The translations under genes were made by a program, and so were the position numbers. Below, piece after piece: positions 18,881 through 28,340 of a DNA stretch of 64,000 nt. This DNA is from an uncultured Dechloromonas sp. GTDB taxonomy: Bacteria; Pseudomonadota; Gammaproteobacteria; Burkholderiales; Rhodocyclaceae. Every line of letters begins with the position of its first letter. Position 1 is the first letter of the stretch. Location: the NCBI RefSeq assembly GCF_945957265.1, contig NZ_CAMFKO010000015.1:1-64000 (forward strand), in the 5' to 3' direction. Under the pieces are notes generated by a model, which saw only the letters and a program-made list of their open reading frames with translations, was not told the origin of the DNA and searched no databases.

Positions 18881-18898
18881 CAGTCAATCACGCCGATT

Positions 18899-19010
18899 CC
18901 CGTATGCCTTGACCGAAACCCGCCTGCTGCCGGCCAAGACCCAGCTCTTCATCGAATTCCTGCGGGAGAAGCTGGCCAGCCAGGCGGGAACGACATGGCC
19001 GCTCCGTCAA
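18899..19010 (+). pseudogene. LysR-type regulator C-terminal remnant
   Basis: Translation in the frame of 18903 reads YALTETRLLPAKTQLFIEFL and then REKLAS. This resembles the very C-terminus of LysR-family regulators, where an R-x-LPAK-x-R-x-FIDFL motif is typical. No upstream LysR domain exists because ctaA ends at 18880. It is read as a decayed fragment; the identification depends on one short motif. Confidence 0.4.
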
Positions 19011-19025
19011 AAATCGATACGCGGA

Positions 19026-19041
19026 TGGCACGTCCATTGCG
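19026..19041 (+). promoter_or_regulatory. Sigma54 (-24/-12) promoter
   Basis: TGGCAC, five bases (GTCCA), then TTGCG, matching the RpoN consensus. It lies 71 bp upstream of the 86-residue gene at 19112. Confidence 0.75.
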
Positions 19042-19066
19042 AACCCGTGGTCAAACCCCGGTCCGC

Positions 19067-19082
19067 TGTCGGATTCGCGACA
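19067..19082 (+). promoter_or_regulatory. NifA-type activator site, downstream of the promoter
   Basis: Exact TGT-N10-ACA, but located 26 bp downstream of the -12 element rather than upstream. Enhancer sites can act from either side; it could also be chance. Confidence 0.45.
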
Positions 19083-19111
19083 CGACTGCCTGCCCCAGCA
19101 AGGAGTCCGCC

Positions 19112-19372
19112 ATGCAATTCACCACCAAAGACGTCAATGGCCACAGCGTCGCCGTCGGCGACCTGGTTCTCGTCCTCGACATTTCGCCCGACCCGGAACT
19201 GGAAGAGGACCAGCTCGAGATGTTCATGGACATGATCGGCGCCCGCTGCGCCATCGAACGCATCGATGCCGACGGCACCGGCTGGGTGGCGGTATGGTGG
19301 AACGGCGACGAAGGCACGCAGCTCACCCTGGTCGGCCTGGCGCCGCGCCAGATGGAGCGGCAGAGCGCGTGA
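19112..19372 (+). CDS. Small acidic protein of unknown function behind a nif-type promoter
   Basis: An 86-residue protein with a beta-rich N-terminus (VNGHSVAVGDLVLVLDI), an acidic helix (DPELEEDQLEMFMDMIG) and a WVAVWWNG strand, like a small SH3/KOW-type barrel. It has no cysteine pair, signal peptide or membrane helix. A clear AAGGAG precedes the ATG by 7 bases. A perfect -24/-12 promoter and a TGT-N10-ACA site lie just upstream, so it is probably expressed during nitrogen fixation. Its outline (GD, then G..V..i..dg) is faintly like NifZ/NifT-type small proteins; function unknown. Confidence 0.75.
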   Translation: MQFTTKDVNGHSVAVGDLVLVLDISPDPELEEDQLEMFMDMIGARCAIERIDADGTGWVAVWWNGDEGTQLTLVGLAPRQMERQSA

Positions 19373-19486
19373 GGCAATCCGGCCTTGCGGGAAAGGCGGC
19401 GGCCGGGGCACAGTGCCTGAGCGCCCGATTTGACGCGGCCATGCCTACCTGCTGAAACCACCCCACCCTGCGGAAAAACGCCCTAC

Positions 19487-21130
19487 ATGTCGGAAACCCC
19501 ACAATCCCCGCCGCTCATTGCCTACCACGCCCGGACCAAGCACCGCTTCGAAGCCTTCGCCGACGGCCCCGGGCAGCTCGACTGGGACGCCCAGCCCGAG
19601 GCCTTCCGCCGCTACCCCGGCGCCCCCCTGCTCGAATTGCCGTTGGCGGCCGACCGTTTCGAACGCCCCTACGGACAGCTGGCCGCAGCGCCGGCCGCCC
19701 CCATCGCCCCCGGCCTGGACAGCCTGGGCGCCCTGCTCGAACTGAGCTTCGGCATCTCGGCGTGGAAAAGCTGGGGGCCGAGCCGCTGGGCGCTGCGCTG
19801 CAATCCATCCTCCGGCAACCTGCACCCGGTCGAGGCCTATGCGCTGAGCGCCGGCCTGCCCGGCGTGGCGGACGGCGTGCACCACTACGACCCCCGCGAC
19901 CACCTGCTCGAAGGGCGCGCCCTGCGCCCGGCCGATGGCTCGTGCTGGCTGGCCGTCGGCCTGTCCAGCGCGATGTGGCGCGAGGCCTGGAAATACGGCG
20001 AGCGCGCCTTCCGCTACTGCCAGCTCGATATCGGCCACGCCGTCGGCGCCCTGGGCTACGCCGCCGCCCTGCTCGGCTGGCGGGTCGAACCGCTGGCCGT
20101 GCCCGGCGACAACCTGGCCCGCCTGCTCGGCATCGACCGGGCGGACGATTTCCCGCCCACGCGCCATGCCTATACCGAAGCCGAGGAGCCGGAAATCCTG
20201 CTCGCCATTCACGCCCCGGGGCTGGCCGCGCCGCCCGCTGCATGGAATGACTGGCTGGCGGCGGCCCGCTGGCAGGGCACGCCGAGCCAGATCGACGCGG
20301 CGCCGGGCTACCGCTGGCCGGTTGTCGGCCAGGCCGCCACGGCCAGCCGGCAAGGCGCGGCAGCTTCGCCCCCGCCCCGCTTCCCGGAACGCCCCGCCCT
20401 GCCCAAACACCCGACGCCGAGCGGCGCCGCGCAACTCATCCGCCAGCGGCGCAGCGCCCAGCGCTTCGATCCGCAATGCACGCTGGACAAGGCCGCCTTC
20501 TACCGGATGCTCGACGCCACGCTGCCCCGCCCGCAGGCGCCCTTCGCCGGGCAGGAAAACGCCCCGGCCATCCACCTGCTGCTTTTCGTGCTGCGCGTCG
20601 ACGGCCTGCCCAGCGGCCTCTACCTGCTGCCGCGCACGCCGGAAGCGGCGCGCACGCTGCCCGCCGTGCTCGGCCCCGGCGACGGGCGCTTCACCGGCCA
20701 ATGCACGGTTGCCGACAGCGACCCCGACTGCCCCGCCCATCTCGGCCTGATCCTGCTCGCCCCGCTCGAATTGCCGGAAATGCAGCGCCTCGCCCGCGCC
20801 CTGTCCTGCCACCAGGACATCGCCGCGACCAGCGCCTTCTCGCTCGGCATGCTCGGCGACCTGTCGCCGGTCGCCGGGGATGGCTACGCCTACCGCCGCC
20901 TGCTGCGCGAGGCCGGGCTGGTCGGCCAGGCGCTCTACCTCGAGGCCGAGGCGGCCGGCGTGCGCGGCACCGGCATCGGCTGCTTCTTCGACGACCCGGT
21001 GCACCGCGCCTTCGGCATCGCCGACCCGCGCTGGCAGAGCGTCTATCACTTCACCGTCGGCACGCCGGTCAGCGACAGCCGCATCGAAACCGCGCCGCCC
21101 TACCCTCAGCGCCTACCGGAAAACCCATGA
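19487..21130 (+). CDS. SagB/ThcOx-type nitroreductase-fold oxidoreductase, two-domain
   Basis: A 547-residue protein with two SagB-like flavin dehydrogenase halves. The first carries WGPSRWALRCNPSSGNLHPVEAY and HHYDPRDHLLE; the second starts at about residue 320 with RQRRSAQRFD and ends GTGIGCFFDDPVHRAFGI. Such FMN enzymes oxidise thiazolines/oxazolines or other substrates, but no peptide-cyclodehydratase genes are nearby, so the substrate is unknown. The ATG at 19487 is preferred to a TTG at 19430. Confidence 0.85.
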   Translation: MSETPQSPPLIAYHARTKHRFEAFADGPGQLDWDAQPEAFRRYPGAPLLELPLAADRFERPYGQLAAAPAAPIAPGLDSLGALLELSFGISAWKSWGPSRWALRCNPSSGNLHPVEAYALSAGLPGVADGVHHYDPRDHLLEGRALRPADGSCWLAVGLSSAMWREAWKYGERAFRYCQLDIGHAVGALGYAAALLGWRVEPLAVPGDNLARLLGIDRADDFPPTRHAYTEAEEPEILLAIHAPGLAAPPAAWNDWLAAARWQGTPSQIDAAPGYRWPVVGQAATASRQGAAASPPPRFPERPALPKHPTPSGAAQLIRQRRSAQRFDPQCTLDKAAFYRMLDATLPRPQAPFAGQENAPAIHLLLFVLRVDGLPSGLYLLPRTPEAARTLPAVLGPGDGRFTGQCTVADSDPDCPAHLGLILLAPLELPEMQRLARALSCHQDIAATSAFSLGMLGDLSPVAGDGYAYRRLLREAGLVGQALYLEAEAAGVRGTGIGCFFDDPVHRAFGIADPRWQSVYHFTVGTPVSDSRIETAPPYPQRLPENP

Positions 21131-21205
21131 CCCCGCGCCCGGCGGCCCGAGCCATGCCCCGCAACGGGGCGCATGCCTCGCTTTCGTGCGCGTTTCGGCC
21201 GGCGC

Positions 21206-21400
21206 CTACGGCAGTTCCGCCGCCGCCCCGCCGGTCAGACAGGCGTAGGAAAGCGGCAGGCTGCCCGGCAACGCAAAGCCGAACAGCAGCTCCTCCGCAT
21301 CCTGAAGCGACGCGCCGGACGACAGCACGTGCTCGGAAAGACCGGAAAACGCCGCCAGGCGCATCCAGAACAGGGTTTCTTCAGTCAATTTCATGGACAT
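21206..21400 (-). CDS. Small unknown protein with a candidate sigma54 promoter
   Basis: A 64-residue protein, N-terminus MSMKLTEETLFWMRLAAFSG, with a C-terminal hydrophobic stretch (GFALPGSLPLSYACLTGGAAA). A good GGAGGT ribosome site lies just before the ATG at 21400. Upstream at 21442-21456 is a -24/-12-like element. It stands convergent to the SagB-type gene and divergent from the HbpS-like gene. Family not recognised. Confidence 0.6.
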   Translation of the reverse strand: MSMKLTEETLFWMRLAAFSGLSEHVLSSGASLQDAEELLFGFALPGSLPLSYACLTGGAAAELP

Positions 21401-21440
21401 GGCACACCTCCGTGAAATCCTTGGGTTATGCCTGTCCGCA

Positions 21441-21456
21441 AGCAATCGTCGGGCCT
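21441..21456 (-). promoter_or_regulatory. Candidate sigma54 promoter
   Basis: Read on the minus strand: AGGCCC, five bases, TTGCT. The invariant GG and GC are present with correct spacing, but the -24 hexamer differs at two positions. No TGT-N10-ACA site was found near it. Confidence 0.35.
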
Positions 21457-21576
21457 GACCCGGCGTTTGCCTGGCGGAGTCATGGCGCCCGGCCAGCCCG
21501 GTTGATTCGGACACTTCGCTGACATATGCTGAACCTTCGGGACACGCCCGCGGACCGACCAACAGAGGAGAGATCA

Positions 21577-22071
21577 ATGAGCTTCAGGAGACAAGTTGTT
21601 ACTGCTGCCGTGCTTGCCGTCGCATCAATCGCCTCGGCCAGTGCCCAGGCCCCGCTCACCGAGAAGAACGTCTCGATGAAAATGGCCCAGGCGATCATCG
21701 ACGGCACGATCGAGCAGTGCACCAAGGACGGCTACAGGGTTTCGGTCGTCGTCGTCGACAACGCCGGCCTGGCGCGCGCATCGCTGCGCGGTGACGGCAC
21801 CAATCCGCACACCATGGAATTCGCGCACATGAAGGCCTACACGGCCCGCACGCGCGGACAAACCTCGCTCGAATTCATGAAGCTCACCGACAATCCGGCC
21901 AACGCCTATCTGCGCCAGATTCCCGGCACCGTGGCGGTGGGCGGCGGCGTCCCCATCAAGGTCGGCAACGTGACGATCGGTGCCGTCGGCGTCTCCGGCG
22001 CCCCCGGCGGCGAGAAGGACGAGGTCTGCGCCTACGCCGGCATCGCCCGGGTGGCAGACCAGTTGAAGTAG
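21577..22071 (+). CDS. Secreted GlcG/HbpS-family protein
   Basis: A 164-residue protein with a signal peptide (cleavage near ASAQA, about residue 24) and a single GlcG/HbpS domain: VSVVVVDNAGLARASLRGDG, MKAYTARTRGQTS, then GTVAVGGGVPIK and IGAVGVSGAPGGEKDEVCA. Family members bind heme or cobalamin or act as extracellular sensors; the ligand here is unknown. A GAGGAG site precedes the ATG at 21577, supporting this start over 21526. Confidence 0.88.
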   Translation: MSFRRQVVTAAVLAVASIASASAQAPLTEKNVSMKMAQAIIDGTIEQCTKDGYRVSVVVVDNAGLARASLRGDGTNPHTMEFAHMKAYTARTRGQTSLEFMKLTDNPANAYLRQIPGTVAVGGGVPIKVGNVTIGAVGVSGAPGGEKDEVCAYAGIARVADQLK

Positions 22072-22281
22072 GGAATCCGGACCCCGCCGCCATCGAGCCG
22101 ATGGCGGCGTAGGCACAGCGGAATGCCGGCATCGGGGGCCGACCGGCGGCGACGGGTTTTCATGCCCGACTTCACGCAAAACGAGCGCCGGAAAAAACAT
22201 TCGCGAGATCAATCAGATACAATCTCGCCCCTTGTCGGAAATGCAAGCACGCCGCCCGACCGTCCCCCGAAAGCTTCACTC

Positions 22282-23946
<1,665 letters not shown>

Positions 23947-23969
23947 GCCCCACCCCGCCGGCGCACCGC

Positions 23970-24821
23970 ATGCCCATCCTGCCCTTCACCGCCCTCGCCT
24001 GCCCGCTCGACGGCGCGCCGCTGCGGCGCACCGACGGCGCCTGGCGCTGCGCGGCCGGCCACAACTTCGACATCGCCAGCCAGGGCCACACCCACCTGCT
24101 GCCGGTGCAGCACAAGCGCTCGCTCGACCCCGGCGACAGCAAGGAGATGGTCGCCGCCCGCCGCCGCTTCCTCAACGCCGGCCATTACCAGCCGATCGCC
24201 GAGGCCGTCGCCCGCGCGGTGCTCGCCGACTTGCCAGCCACAGCCAGTTGCCTCGATGCCGGCAGCGGCGAAGGCTACTACCTGCGCCAGCTAGCCGCGG
24301 CCGCCACGGAACAAGGCCAAACGCTGGCCATCCTCGGCCTCGACATCTCGAAATGGGCTGTGCTCGCCGCCGCCAAGCAGGACCCGCGCCCGAACTGGGT
24401 GGTCGGCACCAACGCCCGCCTGCCGGTGCTCGACGGCACGGTCGACCGCGTGCTGTGCCTGTTCGGCTTCCCGGTCTACGCCGAATTCGCCCGCGTCCTC
24501 AAGCCGGGCGGCCGGCTCATCCAGGTCGATGCCGGCCCGGACCACCTGCGCGAACTGCGCGAAATCATCTACCCGACGCTGAAACCGCAACGCCCGGCCG
24601 ACCCGACGCCCCCGCCGGGGTTCGCCGCGTGCCCCGCAACGAACGTGCGCTTCGCCTTGCACCTCGAAGGCCAGGAACGGATCGCCGACCTGCTGGCGAT
24701 GACCCCGCACCTCTACCGCGCCAGTGCCGACGGACGGGCCAGGGCAGCGGCGCTGAGCGAACTGTCGATGACGGTCGATGTGCGGATCGCCGTCTTCGCT
24801 ACGGCACTCCCCGACGCATAA
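23970..24821 (+). CDS. rlmA: RlmA-type 23S rRNA (guanine-N1) methyltransferase
   Basis: A 283-residue SAM-dependent methyltransferase. N-terminal Zn-finger region CPLDGAPL...WRCAAGHNFD, followed by LLPVQHKRSLDPGDSKEM and FLNAGHYQPI, which match E. coli RlmA closely; the SAM motif is LDAGSGEGYYLRQL at about 91-104. One finger ligand differs: RlmA usually has CPLC but here the fourth residue is Asp. Methylates G745 (domain II) of 23S rRNA in E. coli. Confidence 0.9.
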   Translation: MPILPFTALACPLDGAPLRRTDGAWRCAAGHNFDIASQGHTHLLPVQHKRSLDPGDSKEMVAARRRFLNAGHYQPIAEAVARAVLADLPATASCLDAGSGEGYYLRQLAAAATEQGQTLAILGLDISKWAVLAAAKQDPRPNWVVGTNARLPVLDGTVDRVLCLFGFPVYAEFARVLKPGGRLIQVDAGPDHLRELREIIYPTLKPQRPADPTPPPGFAACPATNVRFALHLEGQERIADLLAMTPHLYRASADGRARAAALSELSMTVDVRIAVFATALPDA

Positions 24822-24870
24822 GACAAGCCTTGCCCGATGCCGGGTCAGCGGCTGCCGCCATTGACCACTC

Positions 24871-24892
24871 AAATGATAATGGTTACCATTTA
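24871..24892 (+). promoter_or_regulatory. Fur box
   Basis: AAATGATAATGGTTACCATT and flanking bases match the inverted GATAAT-type Fur consensus well. It lies 126 bp before the TonB receptor start, indicating iron repression. Confidence 0.75.
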
Positions 24893-25017
24893 CGGCTTTT
24901 TTGCCCTGGCCGGCCTTGTCGCGGCCCGGCCCCATGCAAGCCATGTCTCCGTCGACCCGCGTCGCGCCGCTGAAGACTAGCCAGCGCACACCTCTACGCA
25001 TTCCGGAGATCGATTCC

Positions 25018-27114
25018 ATGGCCGACATCATGCGCCGCCGTCAACTTCCCTTTCGTCGCATCCCCTGTTCGACGGCGGTTTCCCTGGCCCTCCTCGCGCT
25101 TCCCTGTGCCGCGTCCGACAAGGATGTCCAGCTGGAGGCCATCCAGGTCAGCAGCGACTGGCTGGGCAGCGGCCTGGAAAACAGCGTCAAGGGTTTTGCC
25201 GGGGCACGCACCGTCGTCAAGAAGGAAGAAATCCAGGCCACCGGCGCCAACAGCATCGGCGATGTCATGCGCCGGATTCCCGGCGTCCAGTCCACCGACA
25301 ACTCGGGCACGGCCGGCAGCGCCATCTCCCTGAACATCGGCGTCCGGGGACTGACCGGCCGCTACTCGCCGCGCTCCACGGTGCTGCTCGACGGCATTCC
25401 GCTGGCCGTCGCACCCTATGGCCAGCCGCATCTTTCCTTCGCCCCGGTCAGCCTCGACAACATCGAGTCGATCGACGTCGTGCGCGGTGGCGGCGCCGTC
25501 CGCTACGGTCCGCAGAACGTCGGCGGCATCATCAATTTCAAGACCAGGGCCATTCCGGCCCAGCCGGGCGCGGCCGCCGACGTGACGGTCCGCGAGAGTT
25601 GGTACGGTGAAGGCGGCTCCACCAGGCGCTACAGCGCCTACGCCGGCAACCAGTGGGACAACGGCCTGGGCGTCGCGGTGCTGTATTCCGGCCAGGACGG
25701 GGCGACCTGGCGGCAAAACAGCAATGAAACGGTCAACGACCTGGCCTTCAAGTTCCGCTACCAGATCGATTCCGGCTCCGAGATCTACGGCAAGTTCTCG
25801 TATTACGACGTCCGCTCCAAGACGCCGGGCGGCCTCACCGTCGCCCAATACAACGCCAATCCCTTCCAGAACACCCGCCCCTACGACTACTGGAGCGGCG
25901 ACCGCAAGGGCGTCGACCTCGGCTATATCAACTTCCTCAGCGACACCCAGGAACTGGAAGTGCGCACCTATTACAACGAGAGCTTCCGCGAAAGCTACCT
26001 GGCCAGCGGCGCCGGCAACACCCCGGCCAGCGTAACGCACCAGCCGCGCTATTACGAAGTGCTCGGCATCGAACCGCGCTACACCCAGCGCGTCACCGTG
26101 GGGTCGGTCAGCAACGACGTCACGGTCGGCTACCGCTATCTGCAGGAACGCGGCCACGACGACGCGGTGACGCGAAACTTCGCCACCGGCAACGTCACCT
26201 CGTCGTCGATCAACGACAACGCGACCGACGCCCACGCCTTCTACATCGACGACAAGATCGCCATCGGCGCCTGGCGCATCACGCCGGGCGTGCGTTTCGA
26301 GAAGATCGAATCGGTCCGCAGCACGAGGGGCACCGGCAACAGCTACGAGGTGAAGAACAACAAGGCGCTGCCCTCCCTGAACGTCGCCTACCTGCTCAAC
26401 CCGGCGCTGACGCTGTTCGCCAACTACGGCACCTCGTTCGGCCCGGTGCAGAACACCCAGCTGAATTCCCAGACGCCGGGCAATCCGCTGATTCCGGAAC
26501 TGGCGAAGACCGTCGAAGCCGGGATGCGCTGGAGCGGAAGCCAGCTGAATGCCGAAGTCACCGTCTTCAACATGCGCTTCGACAACCAGATCCAGCAGGT
26601 AACCGGCATCACCCCCGCGACCTTCAGGAACATCGGGGCCACCCGGCACGAAGGGGTCGAGACCGCCATCGACTACAGCTTCGACAAGGCCGGCATGCTG
26701 GCCGGCCTGAATGTCTATGCCAACTACACCCATGTCCGGGCGACCCAGGAATCCGGGCCGGATGCCGGCAAGGATGTGCCTTTCTACTCCCGCCACACCG
26801 ACAGCATCGGCACCCGCTATCAAACCGGTCCGTGGGATTTCAACCTGTCGAGCACCCACCAGAGCCGGCAGTTCTCGGACAACGCCAATACCGTCGCCGA
26901 AAATGCCGCGGCAACCATAGGCGAGATTCCCGGATTCCGCCTGTGGAATGCCCAGGCCCGCCTGAAAGTGCCGAACGTGCGGGGGCTGGACATCCGTGCC
27001 GGCGTCAACAACCTGACCGACAAGCGCTACTACACCCGCAATATCGACGGCAACGCCGGGCGCATGGTCGGCGCGCCGCGCACCCTCTACCTCCAGGCCA
27101 ACTACGCCTTCTGA
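25018..27114 (+). CDS. TonB-dependent siderophore receptor (FecA-like)
   Basis: A 698-residue outer-membrane receptor with signal peptide (to about residue 36, after PCAAS), a probable TonB box (LEAIQVSS), a plug with VMRRIPGVQSTDN, NIGVRGLTGRYSPRSTVLLDG and GGGAVRYGPQNVGGIINF, a long barrel, and a terminal Phe. The plug resembles FecA and related ferric-citrate/siderophore receptors. A Fur box lies upstream and a PepSY gene downstream, fitting iron-regulated siderophore uptake. Start at 25018 follows a GGAG site. Confidence 0.9.
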   Translation: MADIMRRRQLPFRRIPCSTAVSLALLALPCAASDKDVQLEAIQVSSDWLGSGLENSVKGFAGARTVVKKEEIQATGANSIGDVMRRIPGVQSTDNSGTAGSAISLNIGVRGLTGRYSPRSTVLLDGIPLAVAPYGQPHLSFAPVSLDNIESIDVVRGGGAVRYGPQNVGGIINFKTRAIPAQPGAAADVTVRESWYGEGGSTRRYSAYAGNQWDNGLGVAVLYSGQDGATWRQNSNETVNDLAFKFRYQIDSGSEIYGKFSYYDVRSKTPGGLTVAQYNANPFQNTRPYDYWSGDRKGVDLGYINFLSDTQELEVRTYYNESFRESYLASGAGNTPASVTHQPRYYEVLGIEPRYTQRVTVGSVSNDVTVGYRYLQERGHDDAVTRNFATGNVTSSSINDNATDAHAFYIDDKIAIGAWRITPGVRFEKIESVRSTRGTGNSYEVKNNKALPSLNVAYLLNPALTLFANYGTSFGPVQNTQLNSQTPGNPLIPELAKTVEAGMRWSGSQLNAEVTVFNMRFDNQIQQVTGITPATFRNIGATRHEGVETAIDYSFDKAGMLAGLNVYANYTHVRATQESGPDAGKDVPFYSRHTDSIGTRYQTGPWDFNLSSTHQSRQFSDNANTVAENAAATIGEIPGFRLWNAQARLKVPNVRGLDIRAGVNNLTDKRYYTRNIDGNAGRMVGAPRTLYLQANYAF

Positions 27115-27193
27115 GCGTCGCCCCCGCACCGCGACAGTCGGCCCCGGATGGCCGGCTGTCGCATTTTGAACATTGCCTGAAGCCCCTACGCCC

Positions 27194-28297
27194 ATGCCCA
27201 CGAACCGCACTGCCAACCTCCGGAAACTCTGGCGCCTGACGCATCGATGGAGCGGCCTGGGCGTCGGCTGGCTGCTCGCCCTGGTGGCCTTGTGCGGCAG
27301 CGTCCTGGTCGTCGGCCCGGCCATCGACCGCTGGCTCAACCCGCAGCTTTTCGTTGCCACCCCGCTCGCCGCGGCGGCTTCGGCAGCCCCGCCGCCGGTC
27401 AGCCTGGAGGCTATTCGCAACAACCTGTCGGCCTCGTTCGGCGAGCACTCGGGTTTCACGATGCGTCTGCCCAGGAAGCCCGACGACAGCCTGCGGGTCA
27501 GCGTGCGCGGCAAGCAATGGAACGGCAGCGTCTACCTGGATCCGGCAACGGGGCAGGAACAGGGGCGGCGCGGCGAATACGAAGGCATCGTCAATCTTGC
27601 CCACAAGTTCCACAGCAACCTTTTCCTCGACGACACCGGCAAGGCGATCCTCGCCGGCATATCCCTGCTCTACCTGGCATTGCTGGTATCCGGACTGATC
27701 CTGTGGTGGCCTCGGCAGTGGCCTCCCAGCTTGCGGATCACGTGGCACAAAGGCGTATCGCGCAGCGTGTTCGACCTGCATCGCACCGCCGGCGCCGTGC
27801 TCGGCGTGCTGATGGCGGTCACCCTCGCCACCGGCGCCTACATGGCCTGGCGGCCGCTGGCCCAGTGGGTGACGAGCCTGAGCGGCGAACAGACGGTCAT
27901 GCCCCCGAAGATCGGCGGCAAACCGGCGTCGGCGGAATCGCCGGCCACCCTCGACGACATGGCGAGGCGCGCCCAAGCCCAATTCCCGGACGACCGGCTC
28001 ACCTACATCCAGATTCCGGCCGAAGCAAACCGTCCGGTTCGCATTCGCATGCGGCTCGCCGACGACCCGCATCCCAACGGCCGGACATCGATCTGGCTGC
28101 ACCCCCAAAGCGGCGCGATCCTCGCCGTCGACCGCTGGGACCGGGTCGATCCGGGCGCCCGGGCACTCTCGGTGATCTTCCCCCTGCACACCGGGGAACT
28201 GGGCGGGCCGGCGCTGGAAGCGCTGGTCTTCATCTTCGGCCTGACACTGGGCGGCCTGGGTTTCTCGGGCATCTGGCTGTGGTGGCGCCGACGCTAA
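27194..28297 (+). CDS. PepSY-domain inner-membrane protein
   Basis: A 367-residue PepSY-associated TM protein with about four helices (22-44, 154-172, 195-216, 340-362), HRWSGLGVGWLLALVALCGS at the N-terminus and FHSNLFLDD, WKG-like HK and FPLHTGELGG motifs. Such proteins next to Fur-regulated TonB receptors are usually ferric-siderophore reductases of the inner membrane; this role is inferred. Start at 27194 rather than an upstream TTG. Confidence 0.85.
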   Translation: MPTNRTANLRKLWRLTHRWSGLGVGWLLALVALCGSVLVVGPAIDRWLNPQLFVATPLAAAASAAPPPVSLEAIRNNLSASFGEHSGFTMRLPRKPDDSLRVSVRGKQWNGSVYLDPATGQEQGRRGEYEGIVNLAHKFHSNLFLDDTGKAILAGISLLYLALLVSGLILWWPRQWPPSLRITWHKGVSRSVFDLHRTAGAVLGVLMAVTLATGAYMAWRPLAQWVTSLSGEQTVMPPKIGGKPASAESPATLDDMARRAQAQFPDDRLTYIQIPAEANRPVRIRMRLADDPHPNGRTSIWLHPQSGAILAVDRWDRVDPGARALSVIFPLHTGELGGPALEALVFIFGLTLGGLGFSGIWLWWRRR

Positions 28298-28299
28298 AA

Positions 28300-28323
28300 C
28301 GAGCCCCGCCGCGGCGGGACTCG
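28300..28323. terminator. Hairpin between convergent genes
   Basis: CGAG-CCCCGCC pairs with GGCGGG-CTCG around a small loop, with one bulge, located between the PepSY gene and the convergent transporter gene. No T run. Confidence 0.5.
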
Positions 28324-28340
28324 TCGATTGCAAATGCCGG

